From an uncultured Halomonas sp. (GTDB lineage Bacteria; Pseudomonadota; Gammaproteobacteria; Pseudomonadales; Halomonadaceae), in NCBI RefSeq assembly GCF_947501415.1, contig NZ_CANMVL010000009.1, forward strand, positions 248,001-312,000: DNA of 64,000 nt, written 5' to 3'. Position numbers and translations under genes: made by a program. This document shows positions 8,662 to 17,215 of this stretch, piece by piece (the stretch's first letter is position 1; the number at the start of each line of letters is the position of its first letter). The notes below the pieces were generated by a model. The model made no database searches and was not told where the DNA came from. It saw nothing but the letters and a program-made list of their open reading frames with translations.

Positions 8662-9359
8662 AGCAGGCTCTCCTGGCCACTGGGCGCCTGGTCATCCACC
8701 GGCAGGTTCTCCTCGTCGCGAATGAAGCGCACCAGATCGATGAGGTAGTCGATCTTGGCGGTGACCAGGTAGTACTGGCGATCGGGATGGGGTTGCAGCA
8801 GATAGCCATGCTCCCTGAGCCGCTTGAACACCTGCTTGAGCTGGGCATCGAGCTGGTCGCTCTGGGAGCCGAAGAAGGGATCGCCCGCCAGGCGCTCGAG
8901 GCGCTCGCGCAGCCCCTGATGATCCTCACAGCGGGAGCTGAAGTCGGCGGGCTTGAGCACGTCACCCGGGGCGGCAGGGCCATCGCGCCCCAACGCCTCC
9001 TGCACCAGCTGCAACCACTCCAGTAGCGGGAGCAGGCTGTTGACGGTATCCGCCAGCTGTCGGGAGAGCTGCTCCCGGGCCCCTTCATCGAGGGTCCGCC
9101 AGGCCAGGAAATAGACGCTGCCCTCGTGGTTGGTGGCCAGTCGCCGATTGAGCGGACGTAGATAGGCATCGATCTGCTCGCGGGTCCGCTCGTCCTGCAG
9201 GTGACGAAAGGCGCTTTCGTCGCTGACCGCACAGAGGAACTCGCCGGCCAGCAGCCGCTCGACCAGGGGCCCCAGCGCCACCAGGGAGCGCTCGGGGCTC
9301 GCATGTGCCGAGATCATCGCCTCGTCGCTTTCCGCTTGAGGGTTCATGTCCTGGCTCAT
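8658..9359 (-). CDS. Wadjet JetB/MksE-like (KITE) subunit
   Basis: A 233-residue protein matching the size and layout of MksE/JetB, the winged-helix KITE dimer that binds the kleisin. Segments such as LVERLLAGEFLCAV near the N-terminus, and KRLREHGYLLQPHPDRQYYL, with the final strand-turn of a winged helix followed by VTAKIDYLIDLVRFI, fit the family. The ATG at 9359 overlaps the TGA of the SMC gene (ATGA), and its own stop overlaps the next start, so the first three subunits are made in a coupled way. Assignment is from architecture and context. Confidence 0.82.
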   Translation of the reverse strand: MSQDMNPQAESDEAMISAHASPERSLVALGPLVERLLAGEFLCAVSDESAFRHLQDERTREQIDAYLRPLNRRLATNHEGSVYFLAWRTLDEGAREQLSRQLADTVNSLLPLLEWLQLVQEALGRDGPAAPGDVLKPADFSSRCEDHQGLRERLERLAGDPFFGSQSDQLDAQLKQVFKRLREHGYLLQPHPDRQYYLVTAKIDYLIDLVRFIRDEENLPVDDQAPSGQESLL

Positions 9360-12300
9360 GATGCCACCTCCTCGGCGCGTGCCTGCAGGCGCTGTGCCAG
9401 GCGGCTCAGGCGTGGCTCGATACGCTTGAGCCGCCGCTTGGCGGGCTCGGCCTCGTCACGGTCGATCAGATAACGGTTATGGAACAGCAGCAGCACGTCC
9501 GACTCCGGGTTGGGGAAGGCGCCGACGATGTGAATATGGTTGTTGTCGCAGGCATCGAACAGCTTCTCGACGTTGTGGTAGGCGAGAGTACCGATCTCGT
9601 CGATCGGCCAGTGGATGGCGATCTCCGCCGGCCCGCGCAGCAGCCGGGTAAAGGCGAGCAGGAACTTGCACAGGATCAGATAGGCCATGCCGTGGCTGGA
9701 GGACTCCAGCAGCTGACGATCATTGCGGATCACCAGGTCGGTACCGCCCTCGTTGAGATGCAGCTCCAGGCGCAGCAGGCTCTCGAAGCTGTACTGCTGG
9801 TCACTGCGCAACAGCTCGACCACATCGGCCAGGCTATCGAGATAGTCGTCACCGGGAAGCGGCTGGCCCGAGTCGCGCCACTCGCGGTAGTGCTGAGAGA
9901 ATCGCTTGAGCGGCTCCCAAAAGCCCAACTCGTCGATGGTGGACTGGATCTTCACCTCGGCGCGACCGATGCCCTCGAGCTTGAGATCGTCAGCCACCTC
10001 ATCCGACAGGCGCCGGCTCTGGGCACTGATACGCCGGTTGAGGTCGCTGAACACGGTAAAGAACTTGTCGAGGTCATCGGAGAGGTTGCGCCCCTCCTGC
10101 AGCAGCTGCTGCTGTTGGCCCTCGAGAAGCTGCAGCATGCCGGCGATCACCGGCAGCAGGCGGCGCGGGCTATCGCCATCGAGCCGGGCACGCTCGGCCT
10201 CCAGGGTATCCTGGAAGTCGGCGCTGGCCCCCTTGATCAGCTCGGACTCCAGTTTCTCGCAGCCGCGGCGCAGTGCCTCGAGTTCGCGGGCATGATCGGT
10301 AAGCCCCTGGCGCAGGCGCTCGATGCGCTCCTCGGTATCCCCGGGCACCTCGCCGAGGGGCTCGGGGGCCGCCACCAAGGCGAGGGACTCGAGCTTGTCG
10401 AGCAGCGGAGCGAGGGTCTCCACCAGCCTGCTGGCCGCATCACGGCGGGCCGTGAGCTCATTCACCGTCGCCCGGTACTCGTCGCGAGCGGCGTGGAAGT
10501 CGGCGCGGTGCTGTTGACGTCGACGCTCGAGGGCATCGCGTTCGCGAGAGAGCTCGGCCTCCTTCTCCACCAGCCGCGGCTTGCGCTCGCCCCACTCCAC
10601 GCGCATGAAGCGGGCATAGGCATCCAGCTCATCGCGGCGTCCCTCGGTATCGCGAATGCGACTGGCCAGGGCCTCCATGCGCGCACGGGTCTCGCGCACG
10701 CTGACCGGATCGACCCCCTGCTCCGCCAATTCGCGGTCGTAAGCGGCGTTGAGCTCGTCACGCTGGCGGCGGTGCTCCTCCTTGTGCTCGGTGAGCTGAC
10801 GGCGGTGCTGCTGGATCTGTTGATCGAAGCCGGTCAGCCGCGCCTGGAAATCGGCGGTTAGCTCGAGGCGCTGGGCACGGTGGCCATCGGCCAGTGACTC
10901 CAGGGCCTGGCGCTGCTCCTCACGTACGGCCTGATGGGCGGCCTCCTGCTCGGCCAGCGATTCACGGCTGGCGGCCTGGCGCGCCTGCTGGGCGGCGGCA
11001 TGGCGCTGCTGGCACTGGCTGCGCGCCTGCAGGGCGTAATCCACCTCTTCGGCGGCGCGGCGTCGCGTGGTGCGGGCGCGCTCCAGGCGGGCATCGACCT
11101 CCTGCACTCGCTGATGGCTGGCCCGCAGGGACTTCTCGGCCGCCTTCTCATCCTCCTGGGCTTCGCCCAGCGCCGCCTCGGCGGCAGCGATGGCGGCCTG
11201 CAGCTCGGCCTCGTCCTGGGCATAGTCGGGCGGTTCGATGGCAGCCAGATCCAGTGTCAGGCCGAAGAGGTCGTCGCTCGCCCTCTCGTTGAACTGCGGG
11301 GCGAGGTCGCGCCGCTCCAGCAGCTCGGGCGCCACCACCTTGCCCAGGGTCTGCTCCCAGCCCGGGCGGTGATGGCGCAGAAAGTGACGCAGGCTGCCCT
11401 GGGCGGGGTCGCGTTGCAGCTGCAGCGCCGCAAGGTGCGCCTCGGCGCGGGTGCGCCGGGCCCGGGCCCTCTCCAGCGCGTGCTCGGCGGCGTCGCGCTC
11501 CTGCTTGCGCCCATCGAGCTCGCCACGCAGCTGCTCCATGGCCGCCGCGGCAGACGCCTGTTCACTCTGGGCCTGGTCGACCCGAGCCTGGGCCTGCTCC
11601 GCCTCGCGGGCCTCTTCGGGGCTCTGGGCGGTGTGCGAAAGGCCCGCCTTGAGCTCGGCAAGGCGCTCGGTGATCTGCTCCAGACGGGCGCGGTAGTCAT
11701 CGTCCAGCGCCTGGCGGCGAGCCTGATAGTCGGCATCCAGGCGCCCCTCGGCCTCACTCTGCTGGTCGCGGCAGGCCTCCTTCTCCTCCCCCAGGGCATC
11801 GATCAGGCCCTGAAGCTCATCGCGCCGCGCCTCGAGTAGGTCACCCAGCTCCACCAGGCGTGCCTCCAGCTTGGCCTTGCTCTCCTTGACCGCCTGCTGC
11901 ATCACTTCCAGATGATCACGGAGCTGCTGCTGCTGCTCACGCCACTGGGGCAGCGCCTTGAGATCCTGCTCCAGACTCGGCATATCGGCCGCCTCGAAGG
12001 CCTCATACTGGCGCTGCAGGTCATCGAGCACGCCGCGGGTCTGCTCCAGCTCACTCTGCAGCTCGCTGGCGCGGTCGTTGTAGGCATCGCGCTGCTCGCG
12101 GTAGGCCGTTTCGCGGGTCTGGAAATCACGCTGTCGCTGCTGAATCTCGGCCTCACGCTCGGCCTTCTCGCGCTCGGCGCGGTGACGATCGGCCTCCAGC
12201 TGGGGCTTGAGCTGCCAGAGCGAGGCCTCGAGATCGGCGATCTCGCGATCCAGTCGCTCCAGCTCACCCAGTGAGCGCTGCAGGGGCTCCAGACGCATGG

Positions 12301-13033
12301 ACTGGCGCATGCGGGCGATCCACTCACGGGCCTTGGTGTTGCGAATACGGGTCACCGGCAGCTCGACGCCATCCTCCTCGAAGATCGCCGCCAGCATGGT
12401 CTTGAGGGTGTCCATCTTGCCCTCCTTGGCGTGCACCGCCGAGACCAGCTTCTCGATATGGCGGATGCGCTGACCGGGCCGCACCAGGCTGAAGCGAGCG
12501 GCGGTCTGGCGCAGGCGCAGCCCCTCCTTGCTGTTGCCCCGGGGCTGACTGCAGGTCTGGGTGAAGTCATTCTGGATCACCGCACGATACTCGGAGGTGG
12601 CACCCAGCTTGGGCGAGACCGATACCCCCCGGCGGCGCAGGCCATTGCTCCACTGGGCATAGTCCAGCGCCACCACGCCGGCGTCGCTCTGCACCAGATA
12701 GTCCTCGGGCCGGTAGGCATCGCCCACGAAGCGGTACTCGACCCCGCCCTCGGCACGGCGGGTCAACACCGCCTGGCAGAGATCCCCCTCCTCGCGACGG
12801 TACTCATACACGAGGTAGCTGTTGCGATGGGGTAGATAGAAGGCATCGAACTTGAGGCGTGTACGCGGCACCACCCGATTGGGCAGCTCACCATAGAACA
12901 CCGGCACCAGCCGCTGGAGGGTGGTCTTGCCCGAGGCATTGGTACCGCAGATATTGGTGTGGCCATCCACACTGAGCTCGACCACTCCCTCGAGGTGGCC
13001 GTGGATCATCACGATGCGTAGCAGCTGGCCCAT
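9356..13033 (-). CDS. Wadjet JetC/MksB-like SMC ATPase (DUF3584)
   Basis: A 1,225-residue SMC-type ATPase. Walker A is GTNASGKT at residues 30-37, followed by the YLP motif at 66-68 that marks the DUF3584 family; two long coiled-coil arms (about 220-1000) flank a hinge-like segment around residues 555-620; the signature-like loop ESSSHG is at 1110-1115 and Walker B ends in Asp1145-Glu1146 (HWPIDE). In Wadjet/MksBEFG systems this subunit extrudes DNA loops and detects small circular DNA for cleavage by JetD. I chose the ATG at 13033 (AGGGA just upstream); another in-frame ATG at 13090 lacks a site and adds 19 Arg-rich residues. First gene of the operon. Confidence 0.93.
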   Translation of the reverse strand: MGQLLRIVMIHGHLEGVVELSVDGHTNICGTNASGKTTLQRLVPVFYGELPNRVVPRTRLKFDAFYLPHRNSYLVYEYRREEGDLCQAVLTRRAEGGVEYRFVGDAYRPEDYLVQSDAGVVALDYAQWSNGLRRRGVSVSPKLGATSEYRAVIQNDFTQTCSQPRGNSKEGLRLRQTAARFSLVRPGQRIRHIEKLVSAVHAKEGKMDTLKTMLAAIFEEDGVELPVTRIRNTKAREWIARMRQSMRLEPLQRSLGELERLDREIADLEASLWQLKPQLEADRHRAEREKAEREAEIQQRQRDFQTRETAYREQRDAYNDRASELQSELEQTRGVLDDLQRQYEAFEAADMPSLEQDLKALPQWREQQQQLRDHLEVMQQAVKESKAKLEARLVELGDLLEARRDELQGLIDALGEEKEACRDQQSEAEGRLDADYQARRQALDDDYRARLEQITERLAELKAGLSHTAQSPEEAREAEQAQARVDQAQSEQASAAAAMEQLRGELDGRKQERDAAEHALERARARRTRAEAHLAALQLQRDPAQGSLRHFLRHHRPGWEQTLGKVVAPELLERRDLAPQFNERASDDLFGLTLDLAAIEPPDYAQDEAELQAAIAAAEAALGEAQEDEKAAEKSLRASHQRVQEVDARLERARTTRRRAAEEVDYALQARSQCQQRHAAAQQARQAASRESLAEQEAAHQAVREEQRQALESLADGHRAQRLELTADFQARLTGFDQQIQQHRRQLTEHKEEHRRQRDELNAAYDRELAEQGVDPVSVRETRARMEALASRIRDTEGRRDELDAYARFMRVEWGERKPRLVEKEAELSRERDALERRRQQHRADFHAARDEYRATVNELTARRDAASRLVETLAPLLDKLESLALVAAPEPLGEVPGDTEERIERLRQGLTDHARELEALRRGCEKLESELIKGASADFQDTLEAERARLDGDSPRRLLPVIAGMLQLLEGQQQQLLQEGRNLSDDLDKFFTVFSDLNRRISAQSRRLSDEVADDLKLEGIGRAEVKIQSTIDELGFWEPLKRFSQHYREWRDSGQPLPGDDYLDSLADVVELLRSDQQYSFESLLRLELHLNEGGTDLVIRNDRQLLESSSHGMAYLILCKFLLAFTRLLRGPAEIAIHWPIDEIGTLAYHNVEKLFDACDNNHIHIVGAFPNPESDVLLLFHNRYLIDRDEAEPAKRRLKRIEPRLSRLAQRLQARAEEVAS

Positions 13034-13429
13034 GTCGCGTCCCTGGTCGTTGGCAAACCGATCACCGACCCGTCGCCGGTGAGCGCACATAGTGCCGGAG
13101 GCGTAACCTCATCTCAATTGGACGCTGTCGTCAGCATTCCTTGCCGAGCCGGGGGCCGCGCTAGCTAACAGGCATGCAGAGAGCTGGAAGTAAGTTGGGG
13201 AAAGGGGCGTGGTGAAGGTTGCATCGCTATCGCAGATGGCAGCAACACTCAAGGCTGTTCCGGCGACAGGCCGTCGAGGGGGCGCTACGAGTACTTCCTT
13301 GTAGGCTACCTCGGCCATCCCTGGTCCTCGGACCCCCTCTCCGACCTGCCCCCGGAGCCTTTCACTATTCATGCTTCCGGAAGCTGCGATAGCCCTGAGA
13401 AGGGTCGGCCGTCCCTGGCCCGTGAGCGC
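13034..13429. other. intergenic region upstream of the Wadjet operon
   Basis: About 400 bases without a supported gene. The right part holds a copy of an interspersed repeat (13258-13359). The left part, next to the SMC gene, should contain the operon promoter, but I cannot point to a convincing -35/-10 pair. A minus-strand reading frame over 13109-13372 runs through the repeat and is not believed. Confidence 0.5.
13258..13359 (-). repeat. interspersed repeat element, copy B
   Basis: Read on the minus strand, this roughly 100-bp segment aligns along its whole length with the element at 28905-29020: a G-rich left end, then AGGGATGGC, GGTAGC.TACA.GGAAGTA, AGCGCC.CCTCG and a right end that is an imperfect inverted repeat of the left (about 10 of 13 positions). 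It has no coding capacity. The layout resembles a miniature inverted-repeat element or REP-like family. Confidence 0.75.
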
Positions 13430-13531
13430 TCAGTCGATGTAGGTGCTGAGGGCCTCTTCAGACGCCTTGATCGCTTCCGCCTGACGCAGCAGATGCTCCA
13501 GAACTTCCGGAATGTGAATGGGCAGTGACAT
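13430..13531 (-). CDS. 33-residue hypothetical microprotein
   Basis: A short open frame with a clean AGGAGAG five bases before the ATG at 13531 and a TGA stop at 13430. The product begins MSLPIHIPEVLEHLL and ends in STYID; residues 8-29 would form an amphipathic helix with Leu, Val, Ile and Ala on one side and Arg, Gln, Glu and Lys on the other. I do not recognise it. It lies between the repeat copy and the divergently transcribed M48 protease gene. The strong ribosome-binding site is the main argument that it is real. Confidence 0.6.
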   Translation of the reverse strand: MSLPIHIPEVLEHLLRQAEAIKASEEALSTYID

Positions 13532-13724
13532 CGTGACTCTCCTAGTTGTTTATCCGGCTAATAAAACGCATCACTGCAGGGTTTTCAATCCTTGGGAAGT
13601 ATTTCCATAAAATTTTTACGTGCTGACATACACTGTTACATACAGGGTTGCCGCCTTGGTCAGCGGCCAGGGCTATCACGGGTCTGCCGGGGCCTTCCCT
13701 ATGGCCCCCAACAGGAGATTCGCC

Positions 13725-14678
13725 ATGCGCTCTCGCCTCACCGCCCAACGGCTGCATAACACCTGCCAGCACCTGCTGATTCTGGTCGGCATGTCGATAC
13801 TGCTCGCCATGCCGGCCTGGCTGCTGGCGGGCCCCGTGGGCGTACTGTGGGTCTTCGGCCTGGTAATGCTGACCCTCTACCTCGGAGGACGAATTCCGGC
13901 CAGGCTGGTGCTGGCGCGCAGTGGCGCCGGGGCGCTGCACCGACATCAGGCGCCGCAGCTCTACCGGGTGATGGAGCTGCTCTACCGATGCGCGGGGATC
14001 ACCCAGCCACCCTGGCTCTTCTATGTTCCCTCCGCGGATCTCAACGCCTTCGCCGTGGGCGATGCCCGGGACGGTGGCATCGCGATAACCGAAGGCCTGC
14101 TGCACAACCTGCCCCTGCGCCAGCTGGCCGGCGTGCTGGCCCATGAGGTCAGCCATCTGCGCCACGGTGATACCCGGGTGATGTCCATGGCCGCTACCAT
14201 GACGCGACTCACCGTGTGGGGGGCCATGCTGGTGCAGCTGGCGCTGATTGCCCTGCTGCCGATGGTCATGGCCGGCGAGATCCGCATGCCCTGGCTCGAG
14301 CTGCTCGCGGTCGGCCTGGCGCCTCTGGCCAGCTCCCTGCTGCAGCTGGCCCTGTCGCGCAACCGCGAGTTCACCGCGGACCTGGAGGCGGCGGCACTGA
14401 CTCGCGACCCGAAGGCACTGGCCGAGGCACTCTCTCTTCTGGAACAGCGCAACGGCATCTGGCTGACGACCCTGTTCGGTCGCCGGCAGCTGCCGGGCTG
14501 GCTGCGTTACCTGCAGACCCACCCGCCTACCGGCGAGCGAATCCAGCGCCTGATGGCGCTGGCCGAACGCCAGGGCCCCAGGCCACCCTCAGGACGACCC
14601 TATCGCCCTCGTGAACCACTGGTGGAGGCGCGCCCCGAACGACGCGGCCATCGCTACTGGCTGGGGCGACGACCTTGA
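13725..14678 (+). CDS. M48 family metalloprotease (HtpX-like)
   Basis: A 317-residue membrane zinc protease. Hydrophobic segments at about residues 17-60 form a two-helix membrane anchor, the zinc motif is HEVSH in [14 protein letters not shown], and the third ligand is the Glu of [10 protein letters not shown]; a further hydrophobic pair lies between them. This is the M48B/HtpX layout, a class that degrades misfolded membrane proteins, although length and sequence are not close enough for me to call it HtpX itself. The ATG at 13725 is chosen because AGGAG lies 7 bases upstream; earlier in-frame ATGs at 13620 and 13701 lack one. It precedes nfo by 64 bases on the same strand. Confidence 0.9.
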   Translation: MRSRLTAQRLHNTCQHLLILVGMSILLAMPAWLLAGPVGVLWVFGLVMLTLYLGGRIPARLVLARSGAGALHRHQAPQLYRVMELLYRCAGITQPPWLFYVPSADLNAFAVGDARDGGIAITEGLLHNLPLRQLAGVLAHEVSHLRHGDTRVMSMAATMTRLTVWGAMLVQLALIALLPMVMAGEIRMPWLELLAVGLAPLASSLLQLALSRNREFTADLEAAALTRDPKALAEALSLLEQRNGIWLTTLFGRRQLPGWLRYLQTHPPTGERIQRLMALAERQGPRPPSGRPYRPREPLVEARPERRGHRYWLGRRP

Positions 14679-14742
14679 GAGTTGCCGTCCCGCCCTGGAC
14701 GCCTACAATGCCGCGACATCAAACCGTTACAGGGAGAGAGCA

Positions 14743-15597
14743 GTGAAATTTATCGGAGCCCATGTCAGCGCCGCCGGCGGCGTCGACAAGGCGGTCGAAC
14801 GTGCGGTGGAGATCGGCGCCAACGCCTTCGCCCTTTTCACCAAAAACCACCGCCAGTGGCGGGCCAAGCCCCTCACCGACGAGGTGATCGAGGCCTTCCG
14901 CAGCGCCTGCCGGCGCCATGGCTTCGGACCCGGCCAGATCCTTCCCCATGACAGCTATCTGATCAATCTGGGTCACCCGGAGGCCGAGGGACTGGCCAAG
15001 TCACGGGCGGCGTTTCTCGATGAGCTGCAACGCTGCGAGCAGCTCGGCATCGATCGCCTCAACTTCCATCCGGGCAGCCATCTGCGCAAGATCAGCGAAA
15101 GCGACTGCCTGGCGCGCATCGCCGAATCGCTCAACGAGACGCTCGCCCAGACCCGTGGCGTCACCGCGGTACTCGAGAACACCGCCGGCCAGGGCAGTAA
15201 CCTGGGCTGGCGTTTCGAGCATCTCGCCGAGATCATCGAACAGGTGGAGGACAAGTCACGGGTCGGGGTATGCATCGATACCTGCCACGCCTTCGCCGCC
15301 GGGTACGAGCTACGCACCCGGGAGGCCAGTGTGGCGATGCTCGATGAGTTCGATACCGTGGTGGGCATCGAGTACCTCAAGGGCATGCATCTCAACGATG
15401 CCAAGAGCGAGTTCGGCAGCCGGGTCGACCGCCATCACAGTCTCGGTCAGGGCAATATCGGCAGCGACTGCTTTACCGTCCTGATGCAGGACCCGCGCAC
15501 CAACAATATGCCGCTGGTGCTGGAGACCATCGAGCCCGCCATCTGGGCCGAGGAGATCGCCTGGCTGCGTGCCCAGGCCGCCGCGTTGGCGGAGTGA
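14743..15597 (+). CDS. nfo: deoxyribonuclease IV (endonuclease IV)
   Basis: A 284-residue AP endonuclease, the normal length for Nfo (285 in E. coli). It cuts the DNA backbone 5' to abasic sites and removes 3' blocking groups in base-excision repair, using three metal ions. Zinc-ligand signatures are visible: GAHVSAAGG at the N-terminus, [49 protein letters not shown] parts HLNDAK and DRHHSLG, and LETIEP. The GTG at 14743 with AGGGAGAG just upstream gives the family-typical start [13 protein letters not shown]; a longer frame upstream is not conserved. Confidence 0.97.
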   Translation: MKFIGAHVSAAGGVDKAVERAVEIGANAFALFTKNHRQWRAKPLTDEVIEAFRSACRRHGFGPGQILPHDSYLINLGHPEAEGLAKSRAAFLDELQRCEQLGIDRLNFHPGSHLRKISESDCLARIAESLNETLAQTRGVTAVLENTAGQGSNLGWRFEHLAEIIEQVEDKSRVGVCIDTCHAFAAGYELRTREASVAMLDEFDTVVGIEYLKGMHLNDAKSEFGSRVDRHHSLGQGNIGSDCFTVLMQDPRTNNMPLVLETIEPAIWAEEIAWLRAQAAALAE

Positions 15598-15688
15598 CCC
15601 CTCGGCTCGATTGACCGCGGCGCCCAGCGCGATGCATGCTTTCCAGCGCTGGACTCTGCAACTTGCTGACACACAAAGGAAACCGATA

Positions 15689-16684
15689 ATGAACGGCTTT
15701 ATCCGCAGCACGCTGGCACTCTCCGTCTCCCTGGCCATGACCGCCAATGCCCAGGCTGACGAGTTCGATGACATGGACCCAATGACCCTGCGCCTGGCCC
15801 ATGTGGTCAATGAACAGGATGGCTTCCACCTCGCCGCCATGAAGTTCGAGGAGCTGGTGGAGGAGCGCACCGCCGGCAAGCTGGATATCGAGCTCTACCC
15901 CAACGCCACCCTGGGCGACGAGCGCACCCTGCTCGAGGGCATGCAGATCGGCACCGTCGACATGGGCGTGATCACCAACGGGCCGGTGGCCAACTTCCTG
16001 GAGGAGATGGCGGTCTTCGAGCTGCCCTTCCTGTTCCCCAGCCCCGAGGCGGCCTATGAGGCGCTCGACGGCGAGATCGGCCAGGAGCTGCTGGACCGAC
16101 TCTCCGAGGTCAACCTCAAGGGCCTGGCCTATGCCGAGCGCGGCTTTCGCAACCTGACCAACAGCGAGCGCGCCGTGGAGAGCCCCGAGGATATTGACGG
16201 CCTGCGCATCCGCGTGATGGAGAACCCCGTCTACGTCGACACCTTCCGCGAGCTGGGCGCCAACGCCGTGCCCATGGCCTGGACCGAGGCCCTGACCGCC
16301 ATGCAGCAGGGCACCATCGACGGCCAGGAGAACCCGGTCAACGTGATCCACTCCTTCAAGCTCCATGAGACCCAGGACCATATGACGCTGTCGCGCCATA
16401 CCTACGCCCCTGCGCTCTTCGTGATGGGCATGCCGGCCTGGAACAAGCTCCCGGAGGCCGCCCAGTCGGTGATCGAGCAGGCCGCCCAGGAAGCCGCCGA
16501 GCATGAGCGCCGGGTCAACGCCGAGATGGAGGCCGAACAGCTGGCAGCGCTGCGTGAGGCGGGCATGCAGATCGTCGAGGAGCCGGATATCGCCGCCTTC
16601 CAGCAGGCCGTGACCCCGGTCTATGAGCAGTATGGCGAGCAGTTCGGTGACTACCTGCCGCGCATCCAGGAGGCGCTGAAGTAA
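15689..16684 (+). CDS. TRAP transporter substrate-binding protein (DctP family)
   Basis: A 331-residue periplasmic binding protein. A signal peptide (Arg6, hydrophobic 8-18, cleavage after ANA near residue 22) is followed by a DctP fold with LRLAHVVNEQDGFHLAA, TAGKLDIELYPNATLGDE parts, the conserved Arg of LRIRVMENPVY that binds the substrate carboxylate, and GTIDGQENP. It would deliver a C4-type or other organic acid to the DctQM partner. The start at 15689 follows AAAGGA and gives the signal peptide; the frame upstream is unconserved. First gene of a complete dctPQM operon with no gap to dctQ. Confidence 0.93.
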   Translation: MNGFIRSTLALSVSLAMTANAQADEFDDMDPMTLRLAHVVNEQDGFHLAAMKFEELVEERTAGKLDIELYPNATLGDERTLLEGMQIGTVDMGVITNGPVANFLEEMAVFELPFLFPSPEAAYEALDGEIGQELLDRLSEVNLKGLAYAERGFRNLTNSERAVESPEDIDGLRIRVMENPVYVDTFRELGANAVPMAWTEALTAMQQGTIDGQENPVNVIHSFKLHETQDHMTLSRHTYAPALFVMGMPAWNKLPEAAQSVIEQAAQEAAEHERRVNAEMEAEQLAALREAGMQIVEEPDIAAFQQAVTPVYEQYGEQFGDYLPRIQEALK

Positions 16685-17215
16685 GTGCCTTCCCTCGCCC
16701 ATTCCCTGCTGCGACCGCTGCAGTGGAGTGAGCGCGCCCTCGACGCCGTCATCGCACCCGTGGTCTTCACGGCGATGGCGGCGTTGATCGGCGTGATCAC
16801 CCTGCAGATCCTGTCGCGGGTGCTCTTCACCGCCGTGGGCTGGACCGAGGAGGTGGCCCGCTTCCTGCTGGTCTGGATCACCTTCCTGGCCGGTACCCTG
16901 GCGTTCCGCCGTGGACGCCATATCGCGGTGACCTTCGTGGTCGATGCCCTGACCGCGCTACCGCGGCGCCTGGCACGCATCGTCGCCCTGCTGGTGGCAC
17001 TGAGCTTTCTACTCGCCCTGGTCATGATCGGCTGGGAGTACATGCAGGTCCAGAGCTTCCAGAAGTCCGCCTCGCTGCGCGTTTCCATGACCTGGATCTA
17101 CGCCGTGATTCCTCTCTCGGCGGCGATCATGGCCTGGTACGCCCTGGTGGATATCGCCACCCTGGCCCTGAGCGGTGATGCTGCCTCCCCGAGCGACAAC
17201 GAGGAGGCGCCATGA
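16685..17215 (+). CDS. TRAP transporter small membrane subunit (DctQ family)
   Basis: A 176-residue protein with four membrane helices (about residues 20-45, 55-72, 93-115 and 135-158) and the family motif WTEEVARFLLVWITFLAG, matching DctQ. It pairs with DctM to form the sodium-driven permease. The GTG start at 16685 lies directly after the TAA of the binding-protein gene, with GGAGG inside the end of that gene. Its stop overlaps the start of dctM (ATGA), so expression is coupled. It is slightly basic on its inner face, as usual. Confidence 0.92.
   Translation: MPSLAHSLLRPLQWSERALDAVIAPVVFTAMAALIGVITLQILSRVLFTAVGWTEEVARFLLVWITFLAGTLAFRRGRHIAVTFVVDALTALPRRLARIVALLVALSFLLALVMIGWEYMQVQSFQKSASLRVSMTWIYAVIPLSAAIMAWYALVDIATLALSGDAASPSDNEEAP

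Noticed and set aside
9479..10861. Long plus-strand frames opposite the SMC gene
   Set aside because: They mirror the codon bias of the coiled-coil coding strand and lack starts with ribosome-binding sites; shadow frames.
13109..13372. Minus-strand 87-codon frame upstream of the Wadjet operon
   Set aside because: It lies across the interspersed repeat and a parallel frame in the other copy is not conserved, so it is not a protein gene.
13560..13620. Heat-shock (sigma-32-like) promoter before the M48 protease gene
   Set aside because: A CTTGGG block and a CCATAAAAT block are present but far too close to each other for sigma-32.
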